Of a DNA stretch of 15,054 bases, positions 7,383-14,547 are shown in pieces. Every line of letters begins with the position of its first letter. The stretch's first letter is position 1. The DNA lies in NCBI GenBank assembly GCA_018658605.1, contig JABHUV010000021.1, positions 1 to 15,054 of the forward strand, written 5' to 3'. The notes under the pieces are model-generated. The model searched no databases, had not been told where the DNA came from, and worked only from the letters and a program-made list of their open reading frames with translations. The position numbers and the translations under genes were made by a program. The DNA is from Planctomycetaceae bacterium (GTDB taxonomy: Bacteria; Planctomycetota; Planctomycetia; Pirellulales; Pirellulaceae).

Positions 7383-8897
7383 ATGCAAGAATTGTCCATG
7401 AACCACCGTCCCGATCTAGAAACGTTTTCAGCGTTAGCCGCCGAAAACCAATTAATCCCGGTCTATCGCACCTTGCTTAGCGATAGTCTGACGCCGGTCT
7501 CGGCTTTTCAGCGGTTAGATCAAGGTGGTAGTGTTTGCCTGTTTGAGAGCGTCATCGGTGGTGAAAAAATTGGACGCTTTAGTATTCTGGCTACTGATCC
7601 CTTCATGGAAATACATGCGAGTGGTCAACAGGTAACGGTCGTCCAAGGTGAAGAGCGTAAAACGTACCATTGTGACAATCCTTTGAACGAATTGCGTGAC
7701 TTGGTCGCTGGATTTCAAGTAGCTGAACTTGATGAGCTTCCTCCGTTCTCCGCCGGCGTCATCGGCTACGCCGGTTATGACGTCGTGCGGTACGAAGAAT
7801 CATTACCGGACGCACCGCATGATGATCGCCAAATACCAGACATGACTTTTGGGTTTTATGATTCGCTGGTGGTTTTCGATAACATTAATAAAACATTGTT
7901 CGTGATTGTCTTGGCTCGCCCAGAATTGCATGACGGTGATGTTCAAGCAGCCTATGCCGCCGCTGCCGCTCGAGTGGATGGCTTGGTGGTTCGGTTAGCA
8001 GATATTCCGGCTGAATTATCGATGGATGATATCACGGTGGCATCTGCGGAAGTTGACGTCCCGTATGAATCCAATTTTACCCCTGAAAAATTTCAAGGCG
8101 CTGTTGCAAAATGCGTTGAGTACATCGAGGCTGGTGATATATTTCAAGTGGTCATCAGTCAGCGTTTGGAATTAGCGATGCAAGTTGATCCGTTGGAATT
8201 GTATCGCTCACTGCGTGTTGTAAATCCTAGCCCTTTTATGTTTTTCTTGCGAACGCCGGAAGTTACTTTAGTTGGCAGTTCACCAGAGATTATGTGTCGG
8301 GTTGTGGATGGACAAGTTACCGTGAGACCGTTGGCAGGTACGCGTCCACGAGGTGCGACTGTTGCCCAAGACGAAGCGTTCGCGGAACAGTTATTGGCCG
8401 ACCCTAAAGAACGAGCAGAACATGTGATGTTAGTGGATTTAGGTCGTAACGATCTTGGACGCATTGCGAGCTACGGCAGCATCGAATTATCCGATGTCAT
8501 GGTGATTGAGCGGTACAGCCATGTGATGCATATTACCTCCAATGTGAATGGAGAACTGCAAGAGGGTAAAGATGCATTTGATGCGTTAGCGGCCTGCTTA
8601 CCCGCTGGGACTGTTTCTGGTGCTCCCAAGGTGCGAGCAATGCAAATCATTGATGAACTCGAACCGCATCGTCGAGGGCCTTACGCCGGAGCTGTGGGGT
8701 ATATTGATTACGCAGGAAACATGGATACCTGTATTGCACTACGTACGTTTGTTATTAATGACGATAAAATCTATGTGCAAGCCGGAGCGGGAATTGTTGC
8801 GGACAGTGATCCAGAGTCGGAATACGAAGAGACGCTCAACAAGGCTAGAGGATTACTCAAAGCGGTTGAGATAACGGTAAAGCGTGCAAACCAGTAA
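7383..8897 (+). CDS. trpE: Anthranilate synthase component I
   Basis: TrpE converts chorismate to anthranilate, the first committed step of tryptophan synthesis, using ammonia supplied by TrpG. The protein has 504 residues from the ATG at 7383; a TTG at 7380 and an ATG at 7398 are alternatives, and none has a clear Shine-Dalgarno sequence. The N-terminal region carries LFES at 53-56, the place of the LLES tryptophan-feedback motif in characterised enzymes. The chorismate-binding C-terminal half has PEIMCRVVDGQVTVRPLAGT, then ERAEHVMLVDLGRNDLGRIA at about 342-361, PAGTVSGAPKVRAMQIIDEL around 410 and QAGAGIVADSDPESEYEET near the end. The separate trpG is not in the window, and trpBA lie about 5 kb away on the other strand. 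Para-aminobenzoate synthase PabB is the related alternative; the overall motif pattern favours TrpE. Confidence 0.94.
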   Translation: MQELSMNHRPDLETFSALAAENQLIPVYRTLLSDSLTPVSAFQRLDQGGSVCLFESVIGGEKIGRFSILATDPFMEIHASGQQVTVVQGEERKTYHCDNPLNELRDLVAGFQVAELDELPPFSAGVIGYAGYDVVRYEESLPDAPHDDRQIPDMTFGFYDSLVVFDNINKTLFVIVLARPELHDGDVQAAYAAAAARVDGLVVRLADIPAELSMDDITVASAEVDVPYESNFTPEKFQGAVAKCVEYIEAGDIFQVVISQRLELAMQVDPLELYRSLRVVNPSPFMFFLRTPEVTLVGSSPEIMCRVVDGQVTVRPLAGTRPRGATVAQDEAFAEQLLADPKERAEHVMLVDLGRNDLGRIASYGSIELSDVMVIERYSHVMHITSNVNGELQEGKDAFDALAACLPAGTVSGAPKVRAMQIIDELEPHRRGPYAGAVGYIDYAGNMDTCIALRTFVINDDKIYVQAGAGIVADSDPESEYEETLNKARGLLKAVEITVKRANQ

Positions 8898-8910
8898 TTA
8901 GTTAAAGAGC

Positions 8911-9093
8911 TTACTTAGATTCACGCAATGTCATGAAGCTAATTCCAGCCAGACCCAAAGCGCCAATACAGGCACCAATGTCCATGAGGATGCTCGCTCG
9001 CGAAAAGGGAATGCTGATCGCTAAATCTAATGCAAAAATTAGCAGCATTAATAGAGCAACTGCTAACCCAAAAAAACAAAATACCTTTGACAC
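8911..9093 (-). CDS. Small two-helix membrane protein
   Basis: This short gene encodes 60 residues with two predicted membrane helices, about 4-26 and 34-54, joined by a short polar turn (SIPFSRAS) and ending in a charged tail, RESK. I do not know its function. The GTG start is supported by AAGGA nine bases upstream (9103-9107 on the minus strand), a better ribosome site than most genes here have. It converges with trpE, 13 bp between stops, and has its own upstream spacer. The composition and the hairpin-like two-helix layout look like a real protein rather than a chance frame, and similar small membrane proteins occur in planctomycetes (memory, unchecked). Confidence 0.68.
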   Translation of the reverse strand: MSKVFCFFGLAVALLMLLIFALDLAISIPFSRASILMDIGACIGALGLAGISFMTLRESK

Positions 9094-9102
9094 TAGACGG
9101 AT

Positions 9103-9107
9103 TCCTT
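9103..9107 (-). promoter_or_regulatory. Ribosome binding site AAGGA deciding a GTG start
   Basis: AAGGA on the minus strand lies nine bases before the GTG at 9093 and is the main support for that start codon in the 60-residue membrane protein gene. Confidence 0.6.
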
Positions 9108-9311
9108 GCGATCTAACTCAACGTTGAAACACTTGAAGTATGATTGTTAACTAAAATAACTCCCCTGATGGGAATCAACTTATTCAAAAAGTATAATCAA
9201 GTTGCATAATCTAAAACGACATCAATTCATACAATTTTTGGCAGATGTTACGATTCTACCGAAAATATTTTTTGAAACATTAAGTTAACGGACGTTTTTG
9301 CCCATATCGAT

Positions 9312-9335
9312 GGTGGTAAATGTGTTTTTACCACC
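9312..9335. promoter_or_regulatory. Perfect inverted repeat GGTGGTAAA-N6-TTTACCACC
   Basis: Two 9-base arms (9312-9320 and 9327-9335) are exact reverse complements around the 6-base loop TGTGTT. No T-run follows on either strand, so an intrinsic terminator is unlikely. It lies 26 bp upstream of the candidate -35 of the class V enzyme gene, a position that suits an operator or activator site. Confidence 0.5.
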
Positions 9336-9361
9336 CCAGTATGTATATGTTAATTGTCTCT

Positions 9362-9392
9362 TTGAGATCAGCAAACTCCCTTGAATTATAAA
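9362..9392 (+). promoter_or_regulatory. Candidate promoter for the class V PLP gene
   Basis: TTGAGA (5 of 6 to the consensus -35) and TATAAA (5 of 6 to the -10) are 19 bp apart, which is longer than the ideal 17. A transcript would carry about 100 bases before the ATG at 9500. Confidence 0.3.
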
Positions 9393-9488
9393 TTAACGAA
9401 CAACTGAGAGACACTTTGGTGGAGCATCGTCGCCATAAGTTGCTCATCAACGAATTTTTAACTTTCTATACGGAGCTCTATTTCCGTT

Positions 9489-9493
9489 GAGGT
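9489..9493 (+). promoter_or_regulatory. Ribosome binding site GAGGT
   Basis: GAGGT sits six bases before the ATG at 9500 and is one of the few good Shine-Dalgarno sequences in the window, fixing the start of the class V enzyme. Confidence 0.7.
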
Positions 9494-9499
9494 TTAAAT

Positions 9500-10675
9500 A
9501 TGAATGCTGCGAAAACCTTGAATAGCGAACTGGCCCAAACCATGCGAGCGTGCATGCCGATAGCTGAGCAATTCACATATTTTGACCATGCTGCAGTAGC
9601 ACCGTTGTCTGGTCGAGCAGCAAACGCGATGGCGACGTGGCTGCAACAAGCGGCGGAGCAGGGCGATGCGTTATGGCCTCAATGGGCAAGTGAAGTTGAG
9701 GATACTCGTAAGCTAGCGGCAGAGTTGTTAGGCACATCTTCACAGCAAATAGCGTTAGTGCCGAATACGTCGATGGGAATTAACATTGTGGCTCAAGGAT
9801 TTCCTTGGAATTCTGGTGATAATATCGTCACGTTAAGCAACGAATTTCCAGCGAATCAATATCCGTGGATGAATTTGCGAGACCAAGGGGTTGAGCTACG
9901 AGTTGTTGAAGTGAAGAATGTTGCTGTAGATATTCAACAGATATTGGATACTTGTGACGCTCGCACACGTTTGATCACCGTTAGTTGGGTCTCATTTTGC
10001 ACGGGGTATCGTATGCAATTAGAAGAACTCATTGCTGCGGCCCATGCGCGAGGAATTCTTGTATTTTTAGACGCCATTCAAGGCATAGGTGTGTTTCCTT
10101 TGGCCGTTGAACAACTGGATGTTGATTTTGTTGCGGCTGATGGTCACAAGTGGATGTTAGGACCAGAAGGAGCTGGCATATTCTATTTGAAACAATCGCA
10201 CTTGGATTTTTTGCGACCTGTCATGGTCGGTTGGAATTCGGTGAAACGGCCATTTGATTTTGATCAAATAAACTGGCAACCTCGCCCAACGGCAACTCGA
10301 TTCGAAGGTGGCTCAAATAACATGGTAGGTCTCATTGGCCTAGGAGCCAGTTTATCATTCCTAAAAGAACTTGGATTAACATCGGAGGTATCGCCGATAG
10401 CTGAGCAGATTCTCGATTACATCGCTGTGGCCCGCACAGCGCTGATCGACTTGGGAGCTAAATTATTTGGACCGGAAGACCGTGCCTACCAGTCAGGCAT
10501 TCTGTCATTTGATTTTCCTGGAGAGGATCTATCACGAGTGCGTCAGCTTTGCATGGATAACCGGGTTGTATTGAGTTGTCGGGCTGGAAGACTGCGAATA
10601 AGCCCTCATGCATACAATAATCAGGATGATTTGGACCGGCTATTGAATGTGTTAAGCGACCGCAACAAGGCCTGA
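9500..10675 (+). CDS. Class V aminotransferase-fold PLP enzyme
   Basis: This 391-residue protein is a PLP-dependent enzyme of the class V aminotransferase / cysteine desulfurase / isopenicillin N epimerase-like group; the reaction is unknown. The N-terminal YFDHAAVAPLSG is the usual substrate-loop start. FLDAIQGIGVFP carries D191 and Q194, expected to hold the cofactor ring, and AADGHKWMLGPEGAG holds K217, the Schiff-base lysine. RFEGGSNNMVGLIGLGASL and SCRAGRLRISPHAYN are the later conserved blocks. The desulfurase-type loop (RxGxHCA) is not seen; the single Cys in LSCRAGRLR is in another context, so I do not call it a SufS or NifS enzyme. The start is supported by GAGGT. The gene stands alone after a long regulatory-looking spacer and ends 11 bp from the convergent mocA. 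Confidence 0.88.
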   Translation: MNAAKTLNSELAQTMRACMPIAEQFTYFDHAAVAPLSGRAANAMATWLQQAAEQGDALWPQWASEVEDTRKLAAELLGTSSQQIALVPNTSMGINIVAQGFPWNSGDNIVTLSNEFPANQYPWMNLRDQGVELRVVEVKNVAVDIQQILDTCDARTRLITVSWVSFCTGYRMQLEELIAAAHARGILVFLDAIQGIGVFPLAVEQLDVDFVAADGHKWMLGPEGAGIFYLKQSHLDFLRPVMVGWNSVKRPFDFDQINWQPRPTATRFEGGSNNMVGLIGLGASLSFLKELGLTSEVSPIAEQILDYIAVARTALIDLGAKLFGPEDRAYQSGILSFDFPGEDLSRVRQLCMDNRVVLSCRAGRLRISPHAYNNQDDLDRLLNVLSDRNKA

Positions 10676-10686
10676 TATTCTTACCA

Positions 10687-11280
10687 CTATTGATCTAGCC
10701 AATCCTGCGGCGTGTCAAAGTCACCAAACGAATCGTCCGTATCGACAGCTATCGATTGATGGGGGAATTGTTTCCAGAGAGTGTTCAATCCTTGTTCGCT
10801 TGTAAGTTGAGAAACTGCTTGGGCTACAGTTGCGGGAAACAGGGCTGGGTGTCCGCGGCGTCCCTGGTATGACGGTGCAAGGATTGAATTAGGGTACTGC
10901 GGATGGAAATTCAAGAGCTGGTTGATGATCGAACTGGATAAATGAGGCATATCTGCAGGCGCCATCAAGATTACATCATTTTCAGACAACACAGACGATT
11001 CTTGCAAATGCGTCCATCCAGCCCAAAAGCTATCTTTCATTTCCGCTGGAGCATCGGCAAGTACGATTTTAAATGACAGGCGTTGCCCAATATTCTGTAA
11101 CAGTATTTGCAGGTCATGGTCATCTGCACGAATGACGACCAACACGTGGTCGACTCTACTTAGACACCAAGCTTCGAGTGTGTGCTGGATCAGCGGTTTG
11201 TGCTGATACGTTTTCAACAGCTTGGGTTCACCCATGCGACGACTCAAACCTGCCGCAGGTATGATGGCAAAGCTGTTCAC
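10687..11280 (-). CDS. mocA: MobA/MocA-like molybdenum cofactor nucleotidyltransferase
   Basis: This 197-residue protein belongs to the MobA-like NTP-transferase family; MocA adds CMP to molybdopterin to make the cytosine-dinucleotide cofactor used by the xanthine dehydrogenase family. The N-terminal IIPAAGLSRRMGEPKLLKTY is the nucleotide-binding loop, APADMPHLS supplies the metal-binding D110, RRGHPALFP is the conserved GHP block, and DFDTPQDW closes the domain. The GTG start overlaps the xdhC stop as GTGA and has a GAGGT six bases upstream, so this start is well supported and translation is probably coupled. Purine-cofactor MobA (GTP) is the alternative, but the xdhC partner favours MocA. 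It converges on the class V PLP gene. Confidence 0.85.
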   Translation of the reverse strand: MNSFAIIPAAGLSRRMGEPKLLKTYQHKPLIQHTLEAWCLSRVDHVLVVIRADDHDLQILLQNIGQRLSFKIVLADAPAEMKDSFWAGWTHLQESSVLSENDVILMAPADMPHLSSSIINQLLNFHPQYPNSILAPSYQGRRGHPALFPATVAQAVSQLTSEQGLNTLWKQFPHQSIAVDTDDSFGDFDTPQDWLDQ

Positions 11281-12359
11281 CGTTGCACCTCAATTTTTGC
11301 AGGTCGACCTATGATTGTTCCATTGCAATTGCGATGCGAAATGAGTTCTGCACAAATACTGATGGCAATTTCGATGACCGTTTGTGATCCGATTTCGACG
11401 CCGACCGGTGCGTGCACTTGTTCTAAATCTTCGGCGGATATTCCTTGGGTACGCAAATCATCAAAGATCATTCGGATTTTTCGTTTGGATCCGATCATAC
11501 CTATATATCGAGCTCCACGCGGTGCTAGGTAATAAAGTGCTTCTTCATCATGGTTGTGGCCGCGAGTCACAATTAGACAATACGTATCATTATCAATCGG
11601 TAATCCCGGCAGGATTTGATCAACACTTCCGGCCAAACGCTTGGTAGCACGCGGGAATCGATCCTCGGAGATAATCGATTCGCGGTCATCTTGTACCCAC
11701 ACATCAAAATCTAAGTCATAGGCAATATCTGCCACGGCTTTTCCAATATGCCCGCCGCCAACGATTAACAGTCGGCATTGCTCTAATACGGGAAGAATCG
11801 CAATACCGTCTTGAGCGATTGCTTTGGGTCGGTCGGTAAGTGGTGACACCATGGCAGAAATTGATTCGACGGGTGTCCCATCGGTTACGCCAAGTGAGGC
11901 AATTTGTTGAGCTTGTTCGTCAAACAAAATCAATGTGGCAGGTTCAGATTCGTTTTGTTGGTCAAATACGATAACCTCCACAAAACCGGGTGATTGGACA
12001 ATCAACTCGGTCAGCTGAGTCAGATATTCGCGGACTTCCGTTGTTTGCACCGGTTGCATCAAAATGTGCATACGGCCACCACAAATCAGCCCATCGTCCC
12101 AACCATAATCATTATCGAGTTGAAAGAGAGCGATCTCTCCGTCACCTGTGCCACTGTTCAAAATCCCTAGTGCTTTACGTTTAACTTCGGCTTCGACGCA
12201 TCCACCTCCGAGTGTTCCAGCTTGGGAGCCATCGGCATAGATCAGCATTGTCGCTCCCGGTTTCTGTGGGGTACTGCCACGCGTTTCGACCAAGCGACAA
12301 TAGACGGCGTCACGTTTGCCCGCGGCGATTTCCAATAATTGTGGTAATAGGTCGCGCAT
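11277..12359 (-). CDS. xdhC: XdhC/CoxI family molybdenum-enzyme maturation factor
   Basis: XdhC proteins bind molybdenum cofactor, help sulfurate it and deliver it to xanthine dehydrogenase or related hydroxylases in the cytoplasm. The 360-residue protein shows both family domains. The N-terminal XdhC/CoxI domain has VETRGSTPQKPGATMLI and GTLGGGCVEAEV (48-59). The C-terminal Rossmann domain begins RLLIVGGGHIGKAVADIAYD (GGGHIG at 201-206) and continues with VTRGHNHDEEALYYL, GMIGSKRK and a family-type PVGVEIGSQTVIEIAISICA. The gene starts 1 bp after the ABM gene stop and overlaps mocA by 4 bp. No molybdenum hydroxylase structural gene is in the window, so its client must be elsewhere or past the right edge. 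No clear Shine-Dalgarno sequence precedes the ATG, so it may depend on coupling. Confidence 0.93.
   Translation of the reverse strand: MRDLLPQLLEIAAGKRDAVYCRLVETRGSTPQKPGATMLIYADGSQAGTLGGGCVEAEVKRKALGILNSGTGDGEIALFQLDNDYGWDDGLICGGRMHILMQPVQTTEVREYLTQLTELIVQSPGFVEVIVFDQQNESEPATLILFDEQAQQIASLGVTDGTPVESISAMVSPLTDRPKAIAQDGIAILPVLEQCRLLIVGGGHIGKAVADIAYDLDFDVWVQDDRESIISEDRFPRATKRLAGSVDQILPGLPIDNDTYCLIVTRGHNHDEEALYYLAPRGARYIGMIGSKRKIRMIFDDLRTQGISAEDLEQVHAPVGVEIGSQTVIEIAISICAELISHRNCNGTIIGRPAKIEVQR
11287..11291 (-). promoter_or_regulatory. Ribosome binding site GAGGT deciding the mocA GTG start
   Basis: GAGGT inside the last codons of xdhC lies six bases before the GTG of mocA. It makes the overlapping GTG the likely start rather than any later ATG. 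Confidence 0.65.
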
Positions 12360-12360
12360 T

Positions 12361-12678
12361 TTAGGAGTTCAATTGGGACGTGGTTATTCTTAATTCAACC
12401 GAGCGAACCATATCTTTAACACGCTCTCGATATTCCGACATGTGTGGTGCGACGAGATGGTTTTCTAAATCTTCAATGGTTTCCCACTGTTCGATGATTA
12501 CAACAGTGTCTTCTTCTGGTGGAATTTGGCGATCAATGCCGCTCACGAAATCGACGGTTGGTGTGTATTGGATACAGCCTTTTTCCGCTAAGACATTGGG
12601 GATGTTGACGTTAAATGCACGGATAAACTCTTGCCGTCGTCCCTTATCAATATATGCAGTGGCAATAACGTGAATCAT
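12361..12678 (-). CDS. ABM-domain (YgiN-like) small monooxygenase-fold protein
   Basis: This 105-residue protein fits the antibiotic biosynthesis monooxygenase (ABM) family: small dimeric alpha/beta proteins, some of which oxidise quinones or polyphenols without a cofactor and others with no known activity. The first strand reads MIHVIATAYIDKGRRQEFI. The central strand and helix, VVIIEQWETIEDLENHLVAP, carry the conserved E, W and H of the family, followed by HMSEYRERVKDM. The ATG at 12678 has AGGA seven bases upstream (12686-12689). It lies between the arsM-like gene (43 bp) and xdhC (1 bp), so it is almost surely cotranscribed with xdhC. The substrate is unknown. A link to arsenic methylation or to the molybdenum enzyme is only a guess from position. 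Confidence 0.85.
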   Translation of the reverse strand: MIHVIATAYIDKGRRQEFIRAFNVNIPNVLAEKGCIQYTPTVDFVSGIDRQIPPEEDTVVIIEQWETIEDLENHLVAPHMSEYRERVKDMVRSVELRITTSQLNS

Positions 12679-12685
12679 GACATTT

Positions 12686-12689
12686 TCCT
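12686..12689 (-). promoter_or_regulatory. Ribosome binding site AGGA for the ABM gene
   Basis: AGGA on the minus strand, seven bases before the ATG at 12678, supports that start. Confidence 0.55.
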
Positions 12690-12721
12690 AAACGTGATAT
12701 GTTTGTTGGGTGTTGAATGGT

Positions 12722-13639
12722 TCAGCAGCAGTTGCCGTTGGGGGCACAGCAGCCTTCATCGCTGAGATTGATTGCATCTGGGGTTTCCGTTTTGTGATGT
12801 TTCCAAGCGCGGATAGTCATACTACGAAACTCGATACCCTCAACAGTTTGCCAGGGATCATTTTGGCGCACGAGAATTTCAACGGAAATAAAACCGGCAT
12901 CGGTAAAGGCAGCGGCAAAGGCATGTTCTTCGAAGGCCCCGCTGATACAGCCACTCCATAACGTTGCATCGTCTTGAAGATGTTGCGGAACAGTTCCATC
13001 GGACACGATGTCACTGATGACTGCCCGTCCACCCGGTTTTAGTACGCGAAAAATCTCGTTGAAAAGTTGTACGCGATCTTCATTTCTTACTAAGTTCAGA
13101 ACGCAATTTGAAACGACGACATCAACACTCTCATTTGCTATCATGGGCGATTTGTGTCGGAGGGTCTCGGCTTGTTGTTCCACGGCAATCCAACTATTAG
13201 CGTCATTTGCTGGTGATGTCTGCAAATATTCTTCTAGTTGATCGAGGTCGAGCTTGAGGTCTTGAATTCGTCCCTTACGAAATGAGACATTATCCCAGCC
13301 AATGTTCTCGCCAACTTCACCTTGAAATTGGCGTGCAAGTCCGAGCATGTCGTCGTTGATATCGACACCAGTGACTTGGCCTTCAGGTCCAACAACCTGC
13401 GAAGCGATGTAACAGATCTTCCCTCCGCCTGATCCCAAATCGAGGACATGATCGCCCGTTTGTACATATTTGGCAGGGTCACCACAGCCATAATCGCGGC
13501 GGATAAGTTCAGCGGGAATTGCTTTGAGCCATTGGGCATCATAGTCGACGGGGCAACAAAGAGCCGGTTCGGTTTTCTTGGAAGCGGCTGAGTAGCGCCC
13601 CGCAACCGCTTGTTCCACATTGAGGTCAGTTGAAGTCAT
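12722..13639 (-). CDS. arsM: Arsenite methyltransferase-like SAM enzyme with Cys-rich tail
   Basis: ArsM-type enzymes transfer methyl groups from S-adenosylmethionine to As(III). The 305-residue product has the full family outline: CCPVDYDAQWLKAIP, YGCGDP, the SAM site VLDLGSGGGKICYIASQVVG, VTGVDINDDML, SNCVLNLV and FRVLKPGGRAVISDIVSD, then LWSGCISGAF. C52, C179 and C231 correspond to the three conserved arsenic-binding cysteines of characterised ArsM proteins. Further cysteines are the CC pair at 28-29, C76 and a tail ending CCAPNGNCC (297-298 and 304-305). The ATG at 13639 is preferred because AGGA lies seven bases before it; an upstream in-frame start at 13708 would add 23 unconvincing residues. 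It follows trpA by 78 bp and precedes the ABM gene. No arsR or arsenite pump gene is nearby, so the in vivo substrate is not certain. Confidence 0.85.
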   Translation of the reverse strand: MTSTDLNVEQAVAGRYSAASKKTEPALCCPVDYDAQWLKAIPAELIRRDYGCGDPAKYVQTGDHVLDLGSGGGKICYIASQVVGPEGQVTGVDINDDMLGLARQFQGEVGENIGWDNVSFRKGRIQDLKLDLDQLEEYLQTSPANDANSWIAVEQQAETLRHKSPMIANESVDVVVSNCVLNLVRNEDRVQLFNEIFRVLKPGGRAVISDIVSDGTVPQHLQDDATLWSGCISGAFEEHAFAAAFTDAGFISVEILVRQNDPWQTVEGIEFRSMTIRAWKHHKTETPDAINLSDEGCCAPNGNCC

Positions 13640-13643
13640 TGTT

Positions 13644-13661
13644 GTGTCCTGTGTCCTGTGT
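13644..13661 (-). repeat. 7-bp tandem repeat duplicating the arsM ribosome site
   Basis: On the plus strand GTGTCCT is repeated at 13644-13650 and 13651-13657, with a partial third unit GTGT. Read on the minus strand each full copy gives AGGACAC, so there are two AGGA ribosome sites in tandem. The one nearer the ATG at 13639 is seven bases away. Confidence 0.55.
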
Positions 13662-13717
13662 TGAGGTTGAATGTGCAGCCTGCCGTTGTGTATGGGAGCA
13701 TTATACAAGAACTGAAT

Positions 13718-14515
13718 CTAGAGTTCAGCAATGAGCTCTTGCACAAACGCTCGGACATTTTCCAGAGCCTTTGCTTTACCCATGTCCGCAGCGGAAGCAA
13801 CACGTTTGACAATGGCAGATCCCACGATAATTCCATCTGCCACTTGCGATAACATTTTGACTTGCTCAGCTTGGCTGATGCCGAATCCGATACAGACCGG
13901 TAATTCCGTTTCCGACTTGAGCCAACCGACTTGATCAACGACTTCCGGTGGCAATTCTTGTCGAGCGCCGGTGATACCGGTAACGGAAACATAATAGAGA
14001 AAGCCACTCGTAGTTTCACAAATTTGTAGCGCTCGGTCACGTGGTGTTGTAGGGGTTACAAGTTGAATCAGACTGAAATCCTCACGTTCACAGATAGCTG
14101 CAAACTCTGGTGCTTCCTCGACAAGTAAGTCGGGTACGATCGCTCCAGCGACTCCCGCTTGTTTGGCTTGTGCGACGTAGCGTTCTAGGCCTTGGCGATG
14201 AATGATGCTGTAACTGACCATGGTGACTAGTGGAGTCGATAAATCAACTGTCCAAGTTTGAACATGATCGAGAATTGCATTGAGTTTTATTTTTTGATTC
14301 AGAGCTCGTGTATACGAAGCTTGAATTACAGGACCGTCGGCTATGGGATCGCTGTATGGAATGCCTAGTTCACAAATGCTAGCGCCACATTTTGCTAGTT
14401 CTGCGAGGACTTGGCCAGTGAACTCTAGGTCGGGATCGCCAGCGGTAATAAATGGGATAAAGGCGGTTTTGCCTTGGCTGCGAAGTTCGTTAAACGTGGT
14501 GTCTATAGTGGACAT
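13718..14515 (-). CDS. trpA: Tryptophan synthase alpha subunit
   Basis: TrpA cleaves indole-3-glycerol phosphate to indole and glyceraldehyde-3-phosphate and passes the indole to TrpB through an internal tunnel. The 265 residues match the family length (E. coli 268). FIPFITAGDPDLE opens the barrel; CELGIPYSDPIADGPVIQ carries the catalytic E49 and D60, at the same numbers as in E. coli; the mobile loop region reads YYVSVTGITGARQELPPEV, and CIGFGISQAEQV and GIIVGSAIVKRV are the phosphate-binding blocks. The gene begins 32 bp after the trpB stop, as is usual for a trpBA pair. No clear Shine-Dalgarno sequence is seen. Confidence 0.96.
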   Translation of the reverse strand: MSTIDTTFNELRSQGKTAFIPFITAGDPDLEFTGQVLAELAKCGASICELGIPYSDPIADGPVIQASYTRALNQKIKLNAILDHVQTWTVDLSTPLVTMVSYSIIHRQGLERYVAQAKQAGVAGAIVPDLLVEEAPEFAAICEREDFSLIQLVTPTTPRDRALQICETTSGFLYYVSVTGITGARQELPPEVVDQVGWLKSETELPVCIGFGISQAEQVKMLSQVADGIIVGSAIVKRVASAADMGKAKALENVRAFVQELIAEL

Positions 14516-14547
14516 AGATATTGTGCAGGGTGAATAATAGTTGTCGG

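Larger units (their letters stand above)
9094..9499. other. AT-rich divergent spacer with inverted repeat
   Basis: This 406-bp AT-rich region separates the small membrane protein gene from the class V enzyme gene. It contains the ribosome site of the former, a perfect 9-bp inverted repeat (9312-9335), a possible promoter TTGAGA (9362-9367) and TATAAA (9387-9392) with a long 19-bp spacer, and the ribosome site of the latter. A TATAAT at 9192-9197 has no matching -35. A 16-codon frame at 9341-9391 has no ribosome site. I see no RNA gene. Confidence 0.5.

Noticed and set aside
9163..9175. Short hairpin TCCC-CTGAT-GGGA as a terminator
   Set aside because: Only four pairs and no T-run on either strand.
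9341..9391. 16-codon upstream frame before the class V PLP gene
   Set aside because: No ribosome site, and it would end near the candidate -10 element.
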